From Candidatus Hydrothermales bacterium (lineage in GTDB: Bacteria; Hydrothermota; Hydrothermia; Hydrothermales; JAJRUZ01): a stretch of 64,000 nt of DNA. The notes below the pieces were generated by a model that saw only the letters and a list, made by a program, of their open reading frames with translations, was not told where the DNA came from and did no database searches. The position numbers were made by a program, and so were the translations under genes. Each line of letters opens with the position of its first letter. Positions within the stretch are counted from its first letter, which is position 1. Shown one piece after another: positions 17,801 through 25,839 of the stretch. The DNA is taken from NCBI GenBank assembly GCA_039630235.1, contig JBCNVI010000006.1, positions 58,967 to 122,966 on the forward strand. The letters are read 5' to 3'.

Positions 17801-19884
17801 TGAATTCCTGGAATATCTGCTATATCAAAATTATACCATTGTTCAGCTGTCCCTACACTTATTATTCTTGTTGCAATTGGAGGATGACCTGGTGCATCAT
17901 TTTCACTATTATGAGGCCAAACGAATAAGGTGCAGTTGACTGCTACATTAGATCCATTATAAGTATATATAGAACAGGAAATCATTGTTCCTGACCTTGG
18001 AAGCTCAAACTTTGATGCAAAATACCTATAATTGGAATAAGCTGGATCATTACCCGGATAATAGGAAGCAGTCCCATTATCATTTCTTACACTTCTTGTA
18101 GCTGCTGGCTCATCCCTCTTTGCTGTAGTTAAACTGAAAAAGTCATAGGTTCTATAACCACCATCAGCCATTATTCTACATGTAAAGTAATAAGTTGTAT
18201 TTTCTACAAGAGCTGCTCCTGTAGATATCCTGAAATTTGTAAAATCGGCAGTTTGACCCCTTTCAAGAGTTCCATAGTTGTTGGAAAAGGCAACTAAAGT
18301 TATTTCAGTAGCATCAGCTGAACCATCCCTTGTTTTAAACCTTATTCTCAATGTCACATTTGTTGCTCTTGCTCCCGTATTTCTAACTCTTATACCCAAA
18401 ATAACTGTCTCATTAGGCTCTATCTCTCTATCATTATCAGGAGTTGTGTTTACTACCCATACAGAATCAATAAAGATATTTGGAGTTGAAGGAACAGGTA
18501 AGTTGGAAATATACTTTTCAGCATCAACTCTTCCCCATCCAAAGGTATCTCTTAAAGCTTCATTAGACCTTGGCCCCCAACTTGAACTCCAATAGGAGTT
18601 ATTAGACATAAATCTATAGATAGCTCTTATCTCAGAGGTATCAACACCTGTCATTCCCCTTATTAATCCAAAGTTATTTGCCTGGAGTAAAAGAGCTATA
18701 ACACCAGCCACATGTGGACATGCTGCTGATGTACCACTGAATCCCTGATATTCACCGCCTGGTGCTGCTGCTACTGTTGGCTCAGAGGGTGCAATAAAAT
18801 CGGGCTTGTGCCTATTCCAATCTGGTCTTGGCCACCATCCAGTCCTATTCCAGGGTGGTGAATTAGGCTCAGGTCCTCTTGAAGAATAAGAGATTACATC
18901 ATCATACGGCCAATAAGTTCCCCCTACCCCAAAAACAAGAGGAAAATCACCCGGAGCTCTAGTAGATGAAGCAGTTGGACCTTCATTACCAACTGAGAAA
19001 ACAGGTATTATACCAACTAAAAGCCAAGCCCTTATTTCATCCCATAATGTCGTATCATTAGCAGTTGTTGAACCCCAAGAATTTGTTACAAGGTGTGGTC
19101 TTAATGAATCAGGAAGACTTACAAACCACTGCATAGCCGATGATAATTGAGCAGCAGTACCACCAAGGCCACGAGCAGCAATCCATTTTGCACCTGGTGC
19201 AACTCCTATACCATGAGAACCTAAAGCAAGAGAAAGCGCTCCTGTTCCATGACCATCCGGATCATTAGGAGTTGTAGTGCCACCAACTGGATCATTCCAA
19301 GCTGATATACCTCTATAAGACTTTTTCAAAACAGGATGATTTGGGTCAACTCCTGTATCAAGAATTCCTATAACAACACCTTTTCCAGTGTAACCCCTTC
19401 TCCATGCTTCATCAGCTCTTACATTATCTATACTTCCTGAAACATACTCCTCTCCTGGGAAAAAATCAGAAAGGGGTTCTGTATCTACTGGTATAGGCTT
19501 AAACCTCTCAAAATTCAAATAAACATACCTTATTTGTGGAAAATTCCTTAAAACCTCATAAATTCCATACTTTGGGAGTTTAACAGCAATCTTATTAGCA
19601 ATCCAAAGCTGAATTAATGAATCTGTATATCCCTTTGATATGAGAAATTCTACTATAGGTCTTTGTGTCTCAGAGGCAATATTTTTCATATAGTCAACTT
19701 TTGCATCAGGATCAGGAATAGTTGAAATAAAGTCATAATCGTAGGGACCAAGATAGAAGATACAGTTTATCTTCTCATCATCCTTCATTTTAGACATCTT
19801 CTCAAGCAATAGAGGCTCTATCTTTTTGTCAAGTTCGTTTGAAATTAATAAAATAGGGAAAATAAGAAAAATTATCTTCCTCAT
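14866..19884 (-). CDS. Very large secreted subtilase (bacillopeptidase F-like) with C-terminal FlgD/T9SS-type domain
   Basis: A 1672-residue exported S8 protease. Signal peptide MRKIIFLIFPILLIS; propeptide to about residue 150. The catalytic Asp is in GVVIGILDTGVDPNHP, His in DPDGHGTGALSLALG, Ser in GFSGTSAACPHVAG, and the oxyanion Asn in SVGNEGP. About 1,100 residues of beta-rich modules follow; they include a CARDB-like Ig segment (TPDNDREIEPNETVILGIRV) and repeated DGWADPGERIGL-type segments. The protein ends in a sorting-type domain (VELVIYNSAGRKVKKI ... GVYFLVAKNKGKTIKKK). The start overlaps the stop of the 191-residue gene by four bases (ATGA), indicating translational coupling. It probably degrades protein outside the cell or at the surface; the substrate is unknown. 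Confidence 0.93.
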   Translation of the reverse strand: MRKIIFLIFPILLISNELDKKIEPLLLEKMSKMKDDEKINCIFYLGPYDYDFISTIPDPDAKVDYMKNIASETQRPIVEFLISKGYTDSLIQLWIANKIAVKLPKYGIYEVLRNFPQIRYVYLNFERFKPIPVDTEPLSDFFPGEEYVSGSIDNVRADEAWRRGYTGKGVVIGILDTGVDPNHPVLKKSYRGISAWNDPVGGTTTPNDPDGHGTGALSLALGSHGIGVAPGAKWIAARGLGGTAAQLSSAMQWFVSLPDSLRPHLVTNSWGSTTANDTTLWDEIRAWLLVGIIPVFSVGNEGPTASSTRAPGDFPLVFGVGGTYWPYDDVISYSSRGPEPNSPPWNRTGWWPRPDWNRHKPDFIAPSEPTVAAAPGGEYQGFSGTSAACPHVAGVIALLLQANNFGLIRGMTGVDTSEIRAIYRFMSNNSYWSSSWGPRSNEALRDTFGWGRVDAEKYISNLPVPSTPNIFIDSVWVVNTTPDNDREIEPNETVILGIRVRNTGARATNVTLRIRFKTRDGSADATEITLVAFSNNYGTLERGQTADFTNFRISTGAALVENTTYYFTCRIMADGGYRTYDFFSLTTAKRDEPAATRSVRNDNGTASYYPGNDPAYSNYRYFASKFELPRSGTMISCSIYTYNGSNVAVNCTLFVWPHNSENDAPGHPPIATRIISVGTAEQWYNFDIADIPGIQAGYIWVGVRKDGTTNNGVPYQDSDGASTSNKATNTRSNPASWRDSYWYDFLIRPRFNFDPLNAPFVTYEGSQMLDDSYYGNGDGWADPGERIGLIIALKNLGLSAYNVVCTLKAADAFTSSRVQILKNISTFGYVPYGNPARNNYTDPWVIQIWDEDSLRGTRDFSFIVKLVGQYYTSSGGPFTYTNNFNITVSSPFNVYETQTTDWDIPFGTGGGYYTDQYGTSRNKYHFSDFYFGLTPEDTFVFDTLYAYYYNTDTSPDRDDYVRLDLNHRCLTNPNLPGANIVEWTSPANQAEGFKSYGFARRVPGWVWAGIFTAGSAADAIWPVFFGSPLLGTVLYRYNTTVIGNVNCNTSLIDFGVGTPYLMYGVIRHWHPTVTYYAPPGWTWPITPNHVAAGRDTVIDSLRGTDDAINPNVQTSISFSFLNRSSVDIPPPPNKYLRGSMDIYLLCNNLYGYRFEFASRLPPFSYVKYKRNVFPVPGGRHTLTLYIDMDDEDGYELMGNVFNVWYRFWGMQFSFKAPRISPKKPVLAEHVPWSVTDFSEYYYNATVFRFKTIGVTGGWQQNPPNPKRWQGIATIASRFSVAGDSIDVDLRLYADSPTTYYDGYINVLEASEVDGSRTDFIIINGRRVSTFYYAGIYNFGDTPDSAIVDFQGSRALLTFTTSTPNPRTEIFANSKIDKNARELFHIYDIVLASGVNHQITVTPGTGLDVAVAIYGSVGPYAVDYYLRRTEALASVDAGGPGAAEVLNYNPPASDTYALVIINKNVVNQSYTLNAYNGTYYAGFTVLAELEGNLTAESVKEGIKLVWNYDDNITEGELLKRVITGGSESVKEYSVIHRFNKNRGSFIDKDVKPYVEYEYLVKFSVGDKVLTFGPVRARWDYAIGEFSILKFSPTLFKDKLSFVIAVPEQSDVELVIYNSAGRKVKKIFSGKLDKGVYEFEWKGETDHGKKVEKGVYFLVAKNKGKTIKKKFINL

Positions 19885-20456
19885 TCTTTAACTTCCTCCC
19901 TTTTAAAGTAGCCTGTTTGCATAATTTCTGCATGCTCTATCTTATCAACTACATCCATTTGATTTAATTCCTTAGCAACTTCCTTATGAATCTCGTAAAA
20001 TCTTTTATGTAAGTTCCTTTTGAGAAGTTCAACTCTTTTTTCTTTCAAGGGGTTAAAACTATTTGGAGTGTTAGCCACATAGTTTTTAAGCTCTCTTTTT
20101 ATCTCACTTTTTGCAGCTCTAAATCTTTCCGCAACAGTAATTGAATATCTTGAATCAGTATAAATAGGCACATCTTTTCTTTCAGCAAAACTTTCATAGT
20201 ATTTCTCTTTTGAAATAGTAAAAAATCTTGGTTCAAGTTCCTTTGATATTAAATTCAAATATCTGTATTTAAAGTTATTTCTGAAATTTAAAAGGTAGCT
20301 GTAGTGATATCTTATTTTAGCATATTGAAAGAAACTTATTCTTCCCTTAAAGAGACCCTTTATCTCAAGTCTTCGCAGAGACTCAAGATCAATACCACTT
20401 TCTCCCCCTATCGGAGGAGAAAGTATCATAAAGATTAATAGAACAAACTCACTCAT
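19881..20456 (-). CDS. Secreted 191-residue protein of unknown function coupled to the large subtilase
   Basis: I do not recognise this protein. It has a short hydrophobic N-terminus (MSEFVLLIFMILSPPIGG) consistent with a signal peptide, then a basic, Tyr/Phe-rich, probably helical region (residues 25-190, many KEL/REL/EVAKEL stretches) with no cysteines and no known motif. The stop overlaps the ATG of the 1672-residue subtilase by four bases, so the two are made together. A T-arm-like leader element lies 24-34 bases upstream. By position it could be a dedicated chaperone, inhibitor or pro-domain-like partner of the protease; that is inference from coupling only. Confidence 0.7.
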   Translation of the reverse strand: MSEFVLLIFMILSPPIGGESGIDLESLRRLEIKGLFKGRISFFQYAKIRYHYSYLLNFRNNFKYRYLNLISKELEPRFFTISKEKYYESFAERKDVPIYTDSRYSITVAERFRAAKSEIKRELKNYVANTPNSFNPLKEKRVELLKRNLHKRFYEIHKEVAKELNQMDVVDKIEHAEIMQTGYFKREEVKE

Positions 20457-20479
20457 CTACCTCTACTCAGAATTTTTTA

Positions 20480-20490
20480 GGGATTGAACC
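20480..20490 (-). promoter_or_regulatory. T-arm-like element GGTTCAANYCC, copy 2 (leader of 191-aa gene)
   Basis: On the minus strand GGGTTCAATCCC follows a TATTATAAA -10-like sequence by about eight bases, placing the element at or next to the expected transcription start, 24 bases before the ATG at 20456. A GGG/CCC stem closes a six-base loop. Confidence 0.55.
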
Positions 20491-20533
20491 CAATCCGTTT
20501 ATAATAGCTTATTTTTAATCAAATTTCAAATTT

Positions 20534-23152
20534 TTATTCCAAATCTATGAACTTGTATGTTTTTTTATCTATAATAAGGAAGTAGGTTCCCCTATTTCTT
20601 TGATTAAGATTAACAAAAATATTCTTGGCAGGTAAAACTCTTATTTCCTTTATCTTTCGGCCGGAAGAATCTAATATAAAAACTATTTTTTCTTTTTCTG
20701 CTTCAGATATAAAAAGATAGGGTAAGGGACCTACGAACTTTACACCTTCCCTTTTTTCTCCTTCATAAATTTTTTCTCTTTCTGATAAAGCACCATATGT
20801 TTTTGCTATAACCATTATAAGTGGATCTGCTTTGTGCCCAGATATTATATCTATAAGAGGATAGATTGTATCTTCTGAAGCTTTATATATAAAACTCATA
20901 TTTGATGAGGGAACTATATCCTCAATAAGGAAATAGGGATATCCATATATGTTTCTATAATTTTTTAGACCGATAAAGAAAGTATCATGTAATCTAAATT
21001 TTACACTTTGAGGGAAAGTAAATAAATTCCAAGAAAATCTCCTTTGTGGGTTATTTTCAGGATAATCCTTAAATTTTAAAAGGGGAGTAGTATCAGGAAA
21101 GTTATTTAAAAGATAGACGTAAATAGTATCGATTGGATTTGCATCGTCAGAATAGGTCATATACATAACTGACCCCATTTCTATAGAATCATAGTTACAA
21201 ACAAATCCTGTCATTAAAATATCCCCAATTTTTACAGCAGGATCACCATAGAAATCAAAGTAAAGAGTTGGATTTTGAGTTTCTTGAAAGTTATAAAACT
21301 TTTTACCCTGAACAATCTCAAAAACCTTTGAAAAAGATTTATTTCCTCTTGCATCAGAAGCTTCAAAAAAGTAATAAACTCTTTCACCTGTTCCAACAAG
21401 GGGTAAAGTAAAGTAATATTTATTTAATCTAAAACTATCGTAAGGAATAGAGGATGTATCACTTGGGTTATTTTCAGTGTAATATTTTAGATAAGCACTC
21501 TGAATACCATCTTTATCATATATTTCTGCAATTAAACTTATGGGTCTGTTAAAACTAAAAGTATCCGGTTTCTTTCTATGAATTATTAAAGGTTTACCTA
21601 AATCCTGCGTATCACATGTAAGTATTAAATTATCTATAAAGATTCCTTCAAAATTTGCGCCAGGATCTGACTTAAATCTAAATCTAATATAAACAGAATC
21701 ATAGAGGGTATAACCAGAAAGATCAACTTCCACTTTTTCCCAATAGGGATGAAAACCTGTAAAATCTTTTAATGTGTAATAGTGGATTTTATCTTTTGAA
21801 ATATCAAGAAAACAGTAATCAAAGCCTGATTCTATGTTATAGTAAACATAAAAAGACAATATAGCTGTTTTAAATTGCTTCAAAGAAATTGGATGAATAT
21901 TTTGAGTTCTAATATCAGCCATATTTGGATAGTTCATATTTGCCATTTCACAAAAAGAACGCAAACCCCTATAGGATCTTTCTGAAGTTACCTCAAAACC
22001 CCTTTCCCACTTCGAAAAAGTCCTATTTTGATCTTCAAAATCATCATAAAACAGAACAAAAAGAGTTTTAAAAGTATCTCTAAAGAAATTGTTTAAATTA
22101 TTTAAATCTGAATAATTTATGTTTAATTCAAAGACATACTTTTTTGGAACAACATAGGTAAAGGAATCAAATACAATTAAGGTCGAATCAAAAGATAAAA
22201 GAGGTTGAATCTGTTTTGTATCAGAAAAGAATACACTTTGATTTTGAAAATCTTTTATAGTCAAAGTAATACTTGCTAAAGAAGAACTTATAGTACCCAA
22301 ATTTTTAATCTTCACCTCATATTTAAAATACTGATTAACACTTTTTATAGGTAAGATTGAATCAAAAATAATCTCATGACCTTCAATAGATGAAATTGCA
22401 AGATCTGGAAACTGTGGCCTTTGGTATTTTAAAAGTCCTTCTAAAACTTTCCTTACTATAGAATCTCTTTTTACCTCAGGAACAATATTTTCAAAAGAAA
22501 CAGAAAGATGAACGAGTCTACCTGTATCTTGACCTAATGGAAACTTTCTAAAAAGCATTATACAGCTATCACTTATCATATAGGGATGGTAATTAACCCT
22601 CATTAAAGGTTGAGAAGTTGAAAGAACCATTATATTTTGCCAATAATTTAAACCAGGATTGTTAGAGAAATTATCAAACTGAAAGGTGAAAGAACTAAAA
22701 TAGGGAGCACCAGAAACACCAAAAGCTAACCTGTTAGCTAAAGCAGCATTTTCATAATTTGAAATACCAAGGAAACCAGGTATAGCGTAAAAGTAAAACA
22801 TCCAATCTATAAATTCGGGACTTATAAGAAAAAGTTTACCACCAGAGCGAAGGTATTGACACATAACAGCAGAATCTATATCCTTTGGTCGAAAATCAAA
22901 CTCTACACAGGGAATGTTCCAAATAACAACCTTATAGTTTAAAAGTGTATCAAGAGGGGGACATGTCAAAGTGTCAGGATGATTCCAAACTTTATAAATA
23001 TAACCAAGCCTTGAAAGAGAGGCCCTTATTATAGCATCATAGGGTGTTCCATCTTGAAGAGTTTTATTTCCATCATGATCAACAAGTAAAATCTCTCCAG
23101 ACCATAAAGAGATAATAGAAAATAAGAAAATTAAAGTTTTAAAAACCTTCAT
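20534..23152 (-). CDS. Large secreted multidomain protein with N-terminal GATase-like module and C-terminal sorting-type domain
   Basis: An 872-residue exported protein without a protease motif. Signal peptide MKVFKTLIFLFSIISLWSG. Residues about 20-240 form an alpha/beta module (ILLVDHDGNKTLQDGTPYDA ... YKVVIWNIPC ... YLRSGGKLFLISPEF) that resembles the class-I glutamine-amidotransferase-like domains seen in surface proteins. The same module occurs near the C-terminus of the next subtilase upstream. Then come a CARDB-like Ig segment, a MAM/jelly-roll-like segment (YDDFEDQNRTFSKWERGFEV ... FRFKSDPGANFEGIFIDNL) and a short C-terminal domain with the KIVFILDSSGRKIKEI pattern. It starts ten bases after the subtilase stop, so the two are co-transcribed. 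Probably an extracellular or surface-bound binding protein. Confidence 0.8.
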   Translation of the reverse strand: MKVFKTLIFLFSIISLWSGEILLVDHDGNKTLQDGTPYDAIIRASLSRLGYIYKVWNHPDTLTCPPLDTLLNYKVVIWNIPCVEFDFRPKDIDSAVMCQYLRSGGKLFLISPEFIDWMFYFYAIPGFLGISNYENAALANRLAFGVSGAPYFSSFTFQFDNFSNNPGLNYWQNIMVLSTSQPLMRVNYHPYMISDSCIMLFRKFPLGQDTGRLVHLSVSFENIVPEVKRDSIVRKVLEGLLKYQRPQFPDLAISSIEGHEIIFDSILPIKSVNQYFKYEVKIKNLGTISSSLASITLTIKDFQNQSVFFSDTKQIQPLLSFDSTLIVFDSFTYVVPKKYVFELNINYSDLNNLNNFFRDTFKTLFVLFYDDFEDQNRTFSKWERGFEVTSERSYRGLRSFCEMANMNYPNMADIRTQNIHPISLKQFKTAILSFYVYYNIESGFDYCFLDISKDKIHYYTLKDFTGFHPYWEKVEVDLSGYTLYDSVYIRFRFKSDPGANFEGIFIDNLILTCDTQDLGKPLIIHRKKPDTFSFNRPISLIAEIYDKDGIQSAYLKYYTENNPSDTSSIPYDSFRLNKYYFTLPLVGTGERVYYFFEASDARGNKSFSKVFEIVQGKKFYNFQETQNPTLYFDFYGDPAVKIGDILMTGFVCNYDSIEMGSVMYMTYSDDANPIDTIYVYLLNNFPDTTPLLKFKDYPENNPQRRFSWNLFTFPQSVKFRLHDTFFIGLKNYRNIYGYPYFLIEDIVPSSNMSFIYKASEDTIYPLIDIISGHKADPLIMVIAKTYGALSEREKIYEGEKREGVKFVGPLPYLFISEAEKEKIVFILDSSGRKIKEIRVLPAKNIFVNLNQRNRGTYFLIIDKKTYKFIDLE

Positions 23153-23162
23153 AGTCTTTCTC

Positions 23163-25694
23163 CTAATTTAAATTTACTATTTTTATAGTTCTATCTTTTT
23201 CTTTTATAAAGTAAAGGCCCTTAATTAGATTTTCTGGTTTTTTCATTCTTCTTCCACTTAAGGTAAAAAGTTCTGCTCTTAAATTGTTTTGATTTTTTAA
23301 TATAATTGAAATTTTCTCTTTTTCTTTAAACCTTACAAGGGGTTCTTTTTCTTCTACGGAGACATTAAAGTATCTGAAAAGGCCATGGATAACTTGGTAA
23401 AGTTTTGTTAGTGTTGCTGCACCCTCATATGGTACTGATTCAAGAGGAAAGGCAAAGAAAACAGTGTTAAGGGTTCTTACAGCTGCACCCTTTAATGCAC
23501 CGGTTGGTCCGTACCTTATACATATTGTTCCACCTAATGTATCATTAAGAATTTCATCAGGGGAGATTGTATTTCGAGCACTTGCCGAACTTGAGAGGAA
23601 GAAAAACCAACCATGGGCCAAGGGATCACCTGTAACACCCCTTGCCTTATCCTGACCACCACCAAAGGGAACATTAAACCTATCAATGCCTAAATAATTT
23701 CTAAAGAAAAACGTATCAAGAGGAGAATCTAAATTTTCAGCCGCAAATTGAGATGTTAAAGCAAGTTTTCCCCCTAAAGTTAAATAGTTCATAAATGAAT
23801 TAATTTCACTCTCTTGCAAACAGCTAGTCATGTTACCAGTTGCCCATATAACAAGTTGGGGCATACTAGGAGTAAATGTGGGAACACCCCTGAGATGATG
23901 TTTCCAAATGTCATACTTTACATTTAGGTAATCAAGGGCAATTTCATAGTAATAGTAAAAATTATTTAGAGAATCTGTGTAATAAACGAGAACATCAGGA
24001 ACACCTATGAAAAATTTTAGCTTCGAATCACGGTAAAGCGAAGTGGGATAGCCATCTATTTTAAACCTTAAAGTATCTTTATCATTTACGTTGTTCAAAA
24101 GAATTTTAAAAGTATCTGATTTTACAAGTATAGTATTTCCAACGTTTAGAGTGTTTCTATAAAAAACGGTACTATCAATAACTGTAAAGTTGGTTGAACC
24201 CTTTAGGGTTATTTTAAAAGAGTCTGCCTTTTGGGGCCCCACGTTTTTAACAAAAGGAAAAATACCCACTATTTCTCCACCTTCAAAGAAGTTATCTCCG
24301 TCACCCTGTACCTCAATCATTTTAAAATCAATAACCTTTAAACCTGAATAAAAGGGATAAATTAAAGACATATGAGCATTAACCCTACCAGAACCAAGTA
24401 AACCAGCATAACCAGGATTTAAACTGTCAATTTTATCTGCTCCTCCTTCAAGATACCTCTCCACTTCTATAGGTGAAATAGAAGGGAAATAGGATTTTAT
24501 GAGGGCACAAACACCTGCTGCATTCGGTGAAGCCATACTTGTGCCATCCCAAGAGTCATAATCATTATTTAAAACTGTACTCCATATTGAAACACCAGGT
24601 GCAGTAACATCCACAGAATCACCATAATTTGAAAAAGTGGCCCTTACATCGTTTGGCATTGAAGCTGCAACTGCTATAACACCCTTTAAAGTAGCAGGAT
24701 ACATTGGAAAACTATTTAAGTTAACATTTTCATTACCGGCTGCAGCAAGAACCACAGCTCCCCTTGACCTTGCATAATCAATTGCTGCTTGCATCATCCT
24801 TATTCTTCCTGATTCCCAGAAATAACCACCCCAAGAGTTATTTAAAACAGAAAAACCCATATTGGCTCCGTAATAGTGGGCTTCAACAGTAGCATAAAAA
24901 TTAATGTATGAAGTATCTTGCCAAACAAGCTGACAGTTTAAACCAGCAGCCCTTATGTTAAAACCTATTCCAGATATACCTATTCCATTGTTTGTAACAG
25001 CAGCCATAGTACCTGTAACATGGGTTCCATGATCTGAACCAAAAGAGGGCTCAGGTGAAGGATTCCATATACCATAAGAAAAATTAAAACCAATTATATC
25101 ATCAACATAACCGTTACCATCATCATCAATACCATTTAAATCAAAGGGATAATCAAAAAGACCATTAGAATTTATATCTTCACCAGGATTAACCCACAGA
25201 TTACCTCTTAAATCTACATGCTCCCACCATAAACCTGTATCAATAGCTCCAACAACAACACTTGGACTACCTTGAGTAATATCCCATGCCTGTGGAACCT
25301 TCATCTTGGTTAAATTCCACATCTGTGGAAAATAGGGGTCATTTGGTATAAACATTAGGGGATAGGCCTCATTGTTAAAAACATACCTTACGTAAGGCAA
25401 AAGGGAAAGCTGCTCCTTTAACATTTCTGCTTTATTTTCATCTTTAACTCTCAAAAGAAATATTAGATCAAGATCAAACTTTTTAGCCTCATCAGAAATC
25501 TTTCCTTTTGTAAGTCTATCAATTTCATAGACATCATATTTTTCAAATAGAAAATCAAGCTCAGGTATAGATAAGGTATTTTTCCCTTTTTCAAAATGAA
25601 TTAATTCCCTTAAATCATCTTTAAGCCAAAGAATTATCTCATTTTTTATAACCTTACCTTGACTTAAAGCTAAGATTATGATTAATTGTAACAT
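23163..25694 (-). CDS. Secreted subtilase (fervidolysin/thermitase-like) with GATase-like module
   Basis: An 843-residue S8 protease. The N-terminal 15 residues are hydrophobic (signal peptide), followed by a propeptide. The catalytic Asp is in VVGAIDTGLWWEH, His in DHGTHVTGTMAAV, Ser in GTSMASPNAAGVCALIKS. A calcium-loop-rich insert VNPGEDINSNGLFD ... DDDGNGYVDDIIGFNF, typical of thermostable subtilases, lies between Asp and His. After an Ig-like segment comes an alpha/beta module (VLVYYTDSLNNFYYYYEIAL ... LVIWATGNMTSCLQ ... YLTLGGKLALTSQ) homologous to the N-terminal module of the downstream 872-residue protein. A short sorting-type tail (ELFTLSGRRMKK ... GLYFIKEKDRT) ends the protein. Its leader carries a T-arm-like element at 25719-25729. 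Confidence 0.93.
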   Translation of the reverse strand: MLQLIIILALSQGKVIKNEIILWLKDDLRELIHFEKGKNTLSIPELDFLFEKYDVYEIDRLTKGKISDEAKKFDLDLIFLLRVKDENKAEMLKEQLSLLPYVRYVFNNEAYPLMFIPNDPYFPQMWNLTKMKVPQAWDITQGSPSVVVGAIDTGLWWEHVDLRGNLWVNPGEDINSNGLFDYPFDLNGIDDDGNGYVDDIIGFNFSYGIWNPSPEPSFGSDHGTHVTGTMAAVTNNGIGISGIGFNIRAAGLNCQLVWQDTSYINFYATVEAHYYGANMGFSVLNNSWGGYFWESGRIRMMQAAIDYARSRGAVVLAAAGNENVNLNSFPMYPATLKGVIAVAASMPNDVRATFSNYGDSVDVTAPGVSIWSTVLNNDYDSWDGTSMASPNAAGVCALIKSYFPSISPIEVERYLEGGADKIDSLNPGYAGLLGSGRVNAHMSLIYPFYSGLKVIDFKMIEVQGDGDNFFEGGEIVGIFPFVKNVGPQKADSFKITLKGSTNFTVIDSTVFYRNTLNVGNTILVKSDTFKILLNNVNDKDTLRFKIDGYPTSLYRDSKLKFFIGVPDVLVYYTDSLNNFYYYYEIALDYLNVKYDIWKHHLRGVPTFTPSMPQLVIWATGNMTSCLQESEINSFMNYLTLGGKLALTSQFAAENLDSPLDTFFFRNYLGIDRFNVPFGGGQDKARGVTGDPLAHGWFFFLSSSASARNTISPDEILNDTLGGTICIRYGPTGALKGAAVRTLNTVFFAFPLESVPYEGAATLTKLYQVIHGLFRYFNVSVEEKEPLVRFKEKEKISIILKNQNNLRAELFTLSGRRMKKPENLIKGLYFIKEKDRTIKIVNLN

Positions 25695-25718
25695 AATCTA
25701 GAACCTATTAATATTTGA

Positions 25719-25729
25719 GGACTTGAACC
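25719..25729 (-). promoter_or_regulatory. T-arm-like element GGTTCAANYCC, copy 3 (subtilase leader)
   Basis: On the minus strand ATTATAAAAAGGTTCAAGTCC: a TATAAA -10-like hexamer is followed within a few bases by the element, so the transcript would begin at or just before GGTTCAAGTCC. The ATG of the subtilase is 25 bases further on. Confidence 0.55.
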
Positions 25730-25808
25730 TTTTTATAATCTTAAAACAAAAAAAAATCTTGGTCAATTAGAACAAGGCAATTAATTTTTTTTAAAATTTA
25801 TTTTGCCA

Positions 25809-25819
25809 GGTTCAAACCC
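25809..25819 (+). promoter_or_regulatory. T-arm-like element GGTTCAANYCC, copy 4 (upstream of M16 peptidase)
   Basis: GGTTCAAACCC on the plus strand, 20 bases before the ATG at 25840. A second -10-like sequence TATAAAAT (25829-25836) lies between the element and the ATG, so either the transcript starts at the element or it is leaderless from the downstream -10. Copies 3 and 4 lie in the same divergent gap, one for each gene, each on its gene's strand. Confidence 0.5.
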
Positions 25820-25839
25820 ATAAAAAATTATAAAATAAA

